A stretch of 26,282 bases of DNA from contig CBFIHN010000022.1 of NCBI GenBank assembly GCA_965662575.1, forward strand, positions 1 to 26,282. The letters run 5' to 3'. Below are positions 23,347 through 26,282 of this stretch, in pieces. The first letter of the stretch is position 1. Every line of letters starts with the position of its first letter. The notes beneath the pieces are model-generated. The model saw nothing but the letters and a program-made list of their open reading frames with translations. It was not told the DNA's origin and did no database searches. Both the position numbers and the translations under genes were made by a program. Origin of the DNA: CBFIHN01 sp965662575. GTDB lineage: Bacteria > Pseudomonadota > Gammaproteobacteria > Francisellales > CACEW01.

Positions 23347-24438
23347 ATGGGATTTAAATGTGGCATTGTCGGGCTGCCTAATGTTGGCAAATCCACTTTG
23401 TTTAATGCGTTAACTAAAGCCGGTATTCAAGCAGAAAACTATCCGTTCTGTACGATTGAACCCAATGTTGGCATTGTCCCTATGCCAGACCCCAGATTAG
23501 ATCAAATTGCTGCCATTGTTGATCCGCAAAAAATAATTCCCACGACGATGGAATTTGTTGATATAGCGGGTTTAGTTGCAGGCGCATCAAAAGGTGAAGG
23601 TTTAGGTAATAAATTTCTAGCCAATATTCGTGAGACTGATGCCATAGCACATGTTGTTCGTTGTTTTGATAATAATGATGTTGTCCATGTCAATGCAAAG
23701 GTATCGCCATTGGATGATATTGAAACAATCAACACAGAATTGCTACTTGCCGATATTGATGTCATGGATAAAGCTGTGGCTCGAGTGAGCAAATTAGCTA
23801 AAGGTACTAATAAAGAAGCTAAATTACAGCAAGCTTGTTTTGAAAAATTAAAAGCACACCTTGAGAAAGAGCAACCCGCAAGAACCTGTCAACTTACTGA
23901 ATTAGAACAAAGTTTTATGAAGCCAATTCAATTGCTCACTAACAAGCCAGTGCTTTATATTGCCAATGTCTCCGAAGATGGCTTCGTGCACAATCCTCAT
24001 TTAGAGACCGTGCGACATTTAGCGCAAAAAGAGCAGGCTAATGTCGTCGCCGTTTGTGCTGCCATTGAAGCGGAGATTGCTGAGCTTGATGCCGAAGAAG
24101 CGCAAGAATTTCTAGTAGAAATAGGGCAAGAAGAACCAGGGCTTAATCGTGTGATTCGTGCCGGTTATCACCTGTTAAATTTGCATACTTACTTCACTGC
24201 TGGTAAAAAAGAAGTCCGTGCTTGGACCCTTAGCATAGGCAATAGTGCGCCACAAGCAGCGGGTAAAATTCATACGGACTTTGAAAAAGGTTTTATCCGC
24301 GCTGAAGTCATTGGCTTTGACGATTATCTCCAATACCACGGAGAGCAAGGTGCGAAAGATGCAGGCAAGTGGCGCTTGGAAGGTAAGGACTATATCGTTA
24401 AAGATGGTGATGTGATTCATTTTAGGTTTAATGTTTAA
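23347..24438 (+). CDS. ychF: Obg-family ATPase YchF (OLA1-like)
   Basis: A 363-residue P-loop protein: GLPNVGKSTLFNALT (about 8-22), NYPFCTIEPN, DIAGLVAGASKGEGLGN, an ANVSE segment (about 212-216) replacing the NKxD G4 motif, which is the basis of ATP preference, a coiled-coil helical region (about 125-200) and the C-terminal TGS domain (LHTYFTAGKKEVRAWTL, HTDFEKGFIRAEVI). It has a GAGGAG box. YchF binds ribosomes and affects stress responses. Its stop shares a base with the next start. Confidence 0.97.
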   Translation: MGFKCGIVGLPNVGKSTLFNALTKAGIQAENYPFCTIEPNVGIVPMPDPRLDQIAAIVDPQKIIPTTMEFVDIAGLVAGASKGEGLGNKFLANIRETDAIAHVVRCFDNNDVVHVNAKVSPLDDIETINTELLLADIDVMDKAVARVSKLAKGTNKEAKLQQACFEKLKAHLEKEQPARTCQLTELEQSFMKPIQLLTNKPVLYIANVSEDGFVHNPHLETVRHLAQKEQANVVAVCAAIEAEIAELDAEEAQEFLVEIGQEEPGLNRVIRAGYHLLNLHTYFTAGKKEVRAWTLSIGNSAPQAAGKIHTDFEKGFIRAEVIGFDDYLQYHGEQGAKDAGKWRLEGKDYIVKDGDVIHFRFNV

Positions 24439-25268
24439 TGGCAACTATTTCTGGCCACGCTGAAAAAATGCAAACAACCTTAGAGGCAGGCTTAGCGCAA
24501 TACTTTTTGTCGCTAGGCCATCAACAGTGCCATCTAAATCCTGTCATTGGCAAAACAATCACATTACATTTTTCTGGCAAGATTGCTTGTACTGCTTGTG
24601 GGCGCATCATTAAGAAAGCCTATCAACAAGGTTATTGTTTTCCTTGCACACAGCGGTTGGCACAATGTGATTTATGTATTGTCAAACCAGAGCGCTGTCA
24701 TTATCACTTAGGAACATGCCGTGAGCCAGAGTGGGCTGATCAACACTGTCAGCAGGATCACATTGTCTACCTAGCCAATAGCTCAGGGCTTAAGGTCGGT
24801 ATCACGAGACAAACCAATATGCCGCATCGCTGGATTGATCAAGGAGCCATTCAAGCATTACCAGTTTTACGTGTTGCTAGTCGGCGCATTTCAGGTTTAG
24901 TTGAGATTGCATTCGCTAAGCATGTTAGCGACAAAACGAATTGGCGTCAGATGCTAAAAAATGAAGTGGCCCCGCTTGATCTTGACCAATGGCGTCATCA
25001 GCTACTCAAGCAAGAGGCCGACACATTGGTCAAGATCAAACAACAGTTTGGTGACGCTTGTATTGCGTTATTAACTGATGACAATACTATTGATATTCAT
25101 TATCCTGTTCTAGAATATCCAACAAAAATAACCTCATTGAATTTTGATAAAACGCCAGTGATAGCAGGGCGATTATTAGGCATTAAAGGGCAATATTTAA
25201 TTTTAGACAACGGTGTATTAAATATCCGCAAATTTTCCGGTTATGACATGGAGTTTATTAGCCAATGA
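24438..25268 (+). CDS. DUF2797 family protein with cysteine-rich zinc-like region
   Basis: A 276-residue cytoplasmic protein of unknown function. Residues about 50-100 carry Cys pairs typical of zinc binding (CTACGRIIKKAYQQGYCFPC, then CDLCIVKPERCHYH), followed by CREPEWADQHCQQDH. A central segment VYLANSSGLKVGITRQTN...RWIDQGA resembles a GIY-YIG-like fold in layout (Y, then KVGITR), though I cannot confirm nuclease activity. It starts on the last base of ychF (TAATG), so co-translation is likely, and it overlaps the next gene by 4 bp. Family assignment rests on the zinc block plus the KVGITR/ALPVLR order. Confidence 0.82.
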   Translation: MATISGHAEKMQTTLEAGLAQYFLSLGHQQCHLNPVIGKTITLHFSGKIACTACGRIIKKAYQQGYCFPCTQRLAQCDLCIVKPERCHYHLGTCREPEWADQHCQQDHIVYLANSSGLKVGITRQTNMPHRWIDQGAIQALPVLRVASRRISGLVEIAFAKHVSDKTNWRQMLKNEVAPLDLDQWRHQLLKQEADTLVKIKQQFGDACIALLTDDNTIDIHYPVLEYPTKITSLNFDKTPVIAGRLLGIKGQYLILDNGVLNIRKFSGYDMEFISQ

Positions 25269-25957
25269 GTATTTTTGATAAATGCAATCACCAGACTCCA
25301 AGCTGTCCACATGATTGGTACTGGCGTGAAGAATTGGCCAATGGGATAACGCATTTAATCGGTACATTACTTGGTATTGTTGCATTAGTTCTACTTATTG
25401 TGATGTCAAGCCTACACGGCAGCGCAATCAATATTGTGGCCTGCACAATTTTTGGTGTGAGTTTAATTATTGCCTATGGTGCTTCTTCGCTTTATCACTT
25501 TGTGACGAGTTGGCGTGTTAAATTTAGTTTAAGAAAACTGGATCATATTGGGATTTATCTGCTCATAGCAGGCAGCTATACGCCATTTACATTGGTCGCG
25601 CTTAGGGGGCCTTGGGGTTGGAGTTTGTTCGGTGTCGTCTGGGGCCTGGCTGTTATTGGCATCATTGTGAAAATTTTTGCTGCTCATCGATATGAATGGG
25701 TGTCGACAATTTCTTATATTGGCATGGGTTGGCTAGCTTTAATAGCCGTTGTGCCAATATTCAAAGCATTGCCAGATGGTGGTTTAATCTGGTTGATCTT
25801 AGGCGGTTTACTTTATACCGCCGGTGTCTTATTTTTTCTTTTGGAAACTATCGCCTATGCGCATACCATCTGGCATTTGTTTGTACTTGCTGGGAGTGTA
25901 TGCCATTTTTTTGCCGTATTCTGGTATGTCGCACCGATGTTAGTGGTTAGTAGTTAA
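25265..25957 (+). CDS. Hemolysin III / PAQR-family membrane protein
   Basis: A 230-residue protein with seven predicted membrane segments. It has the family residues ELANGITHLIG (Glu and His in the first helix), GASSLYHF (Ser-Leu-Tyr-His), LDHIGIYLLIAGSYTPFTL and the last-helix AHTIWHLFVLAGSVCHFF (His pairs). These Asp/His residues form the proposed metal site of the PAQR/YqfA/HlyIII group. Actual haemolysis is not established for most members; a role in membrane lipid homeostasis is discussed. It overlaps the previous gene by 4 bp and is the last intact gene of the rplY group. Confidence 0.93.
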   Translation: MSIFDKCNHQTPSCPHDWYWREELANGITHLIGTLLGIVALVLLIVMSSLHGSAINIVACTIFGVSLIIAYGASSLYHFVTSWRVKFSLRKLDHIGIYLLIAGSYTPFTLVALRGPWGWSLFGVVWGLAVIGIIVKIFAAHRYEWVSTISYIGMGWLALIAVVPIFKALPDGGLIWLILGGLLYTAGVLFFLLETIAYAHTIWHLFVLAGSVCHFFAVFWYVAPMLVVSS

Positions 25958-26002
25958 CAGGTATTCTGGCGTTATATAGAGGTAAAAATTCATGTCAAAT
26001 AG

Positions 26003-26210
26003 CGAGGAAACCGAATATTTAGAGAGGAGTTTTATGCCCGAGAGGATATTTTAGCTAATTGCTTAGCCGAAATGCAGGAAGAGCTTGAGAGGGCTATCGA
26101 TAAATACAATACATATCGCCCCCATTTTGCATGGAATAGTAACACCTTCAGAAGATTCTTTAATTTTGCGTAGAATGAGAGTTCGTGAATGTTTGATGTG
26201 GCGCAACTAA
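26003..26210 (+). pseudogene. Remnant of a DDE (IS3/IS481-like) transposase C-terminus
   Basis: From 26003 the plus strand reads RIFREEFYAREDILAN, then AEMQEELERAIDKYNTYRPH and FAWNS, the typical end of an IS3/IS481 integrase core (catalytic Glu region, then YNxxRPH). A frameshift near 26137 moves the reading to VTPSEDSLILRR and a stop at 26208. Directly upstream is a TAG codon (26000) and no catalytic Asp residues are seen, so only the tail survives. The remaining bases to 26282 are AT-rich and hold nothing recognisable. Confidence 0.75.
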
Positions 26211-26282
26211 TGCCCAATAAAAAACAGATAAAAAAACCAAGAATAATAGCTTATGCATAACAAAAATATCTTAATTTTTTTC

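Noticed and set aside
1..26282. CRISPR array, tRNA or rRNA genes
   Set aside because: No regularly spaced repeats and no cloverleaf-like or rRNA-like segments were seen in the intergenic regions.

Overview
The window looks like a chromosomal segment of a gammaproteobacterium of moderate-to-low GC. The pnp, hisS-yfgM-bamB-der and rplY-pth-ychF blocks follow gammaproteobacterial order, and an HlyIII/PAQR membrane protein and a DUF2797 protein follow ychF. MutL carries the endonuclease motif, so it is unlike the enteric MutH-dependent type. A TrbC-TrbL type IV secretion cluster sits next to core genes, which would fit a Legionellales/Thiotrichales-like lineage, but I cannot name the genus.

Layout. 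Positions 1-495 (minus) hold the N-terminal part of an IS30-family transposase that runs off the left edge. Its upstream side carries a long imperfect palindrome (563-647), then about 370 bp without a convincing gene. Positions 1014-10653 (plus) are one compact operon for a P-type (TrbC/VirB2 to TrbB/VirB11) type IV secretion system: virB2, virB3, virB4, two consecutive virB8-like genes, virB9 (with its own lipobox), virB10, a small secreted Asn/Gly-rich protein, virB6, a TraF-type peptidase and virB11. No coupling protein (VirD4/TraG), relaxase, VirB5/TrbJ, VirB1 or separate VirB7/TrbH is recognisable here. The pilin ends and the TraF gene together suggest a cyclic pilin as in plasmid RP4.

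From 10725 the content is housekeeping: plsY and mutL (plus, overlapping); the rpsF-rpsR-rplI operon (minus, no priB between rpsF and rpsR); then rpsO and pnp (plus). rpsF and rpsO fire from back-to-back promoters. The rpsO-pnp gap holds a terminator hairpin and a 22-bp duplex that resembles the RNase III/PNPase autoregulatory site of enterics. Then come hisS, yfgM, bamB and der (translation and outer-membrane assembly), and rplY, pth, ychF, a DUF2797 protein and an HlyIII/PAQR protein. The right edge holds a broken DDE transposase tail.

The T4SS operon thus lies between an IS30 element and plsY, with no T4SS gene to the right of plsY. I infer that it is an acquired or relocated block, but no attachment site or flanking repeat at its right edge proves this. 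No tRNA, rRNA or CRISPR array was seen.
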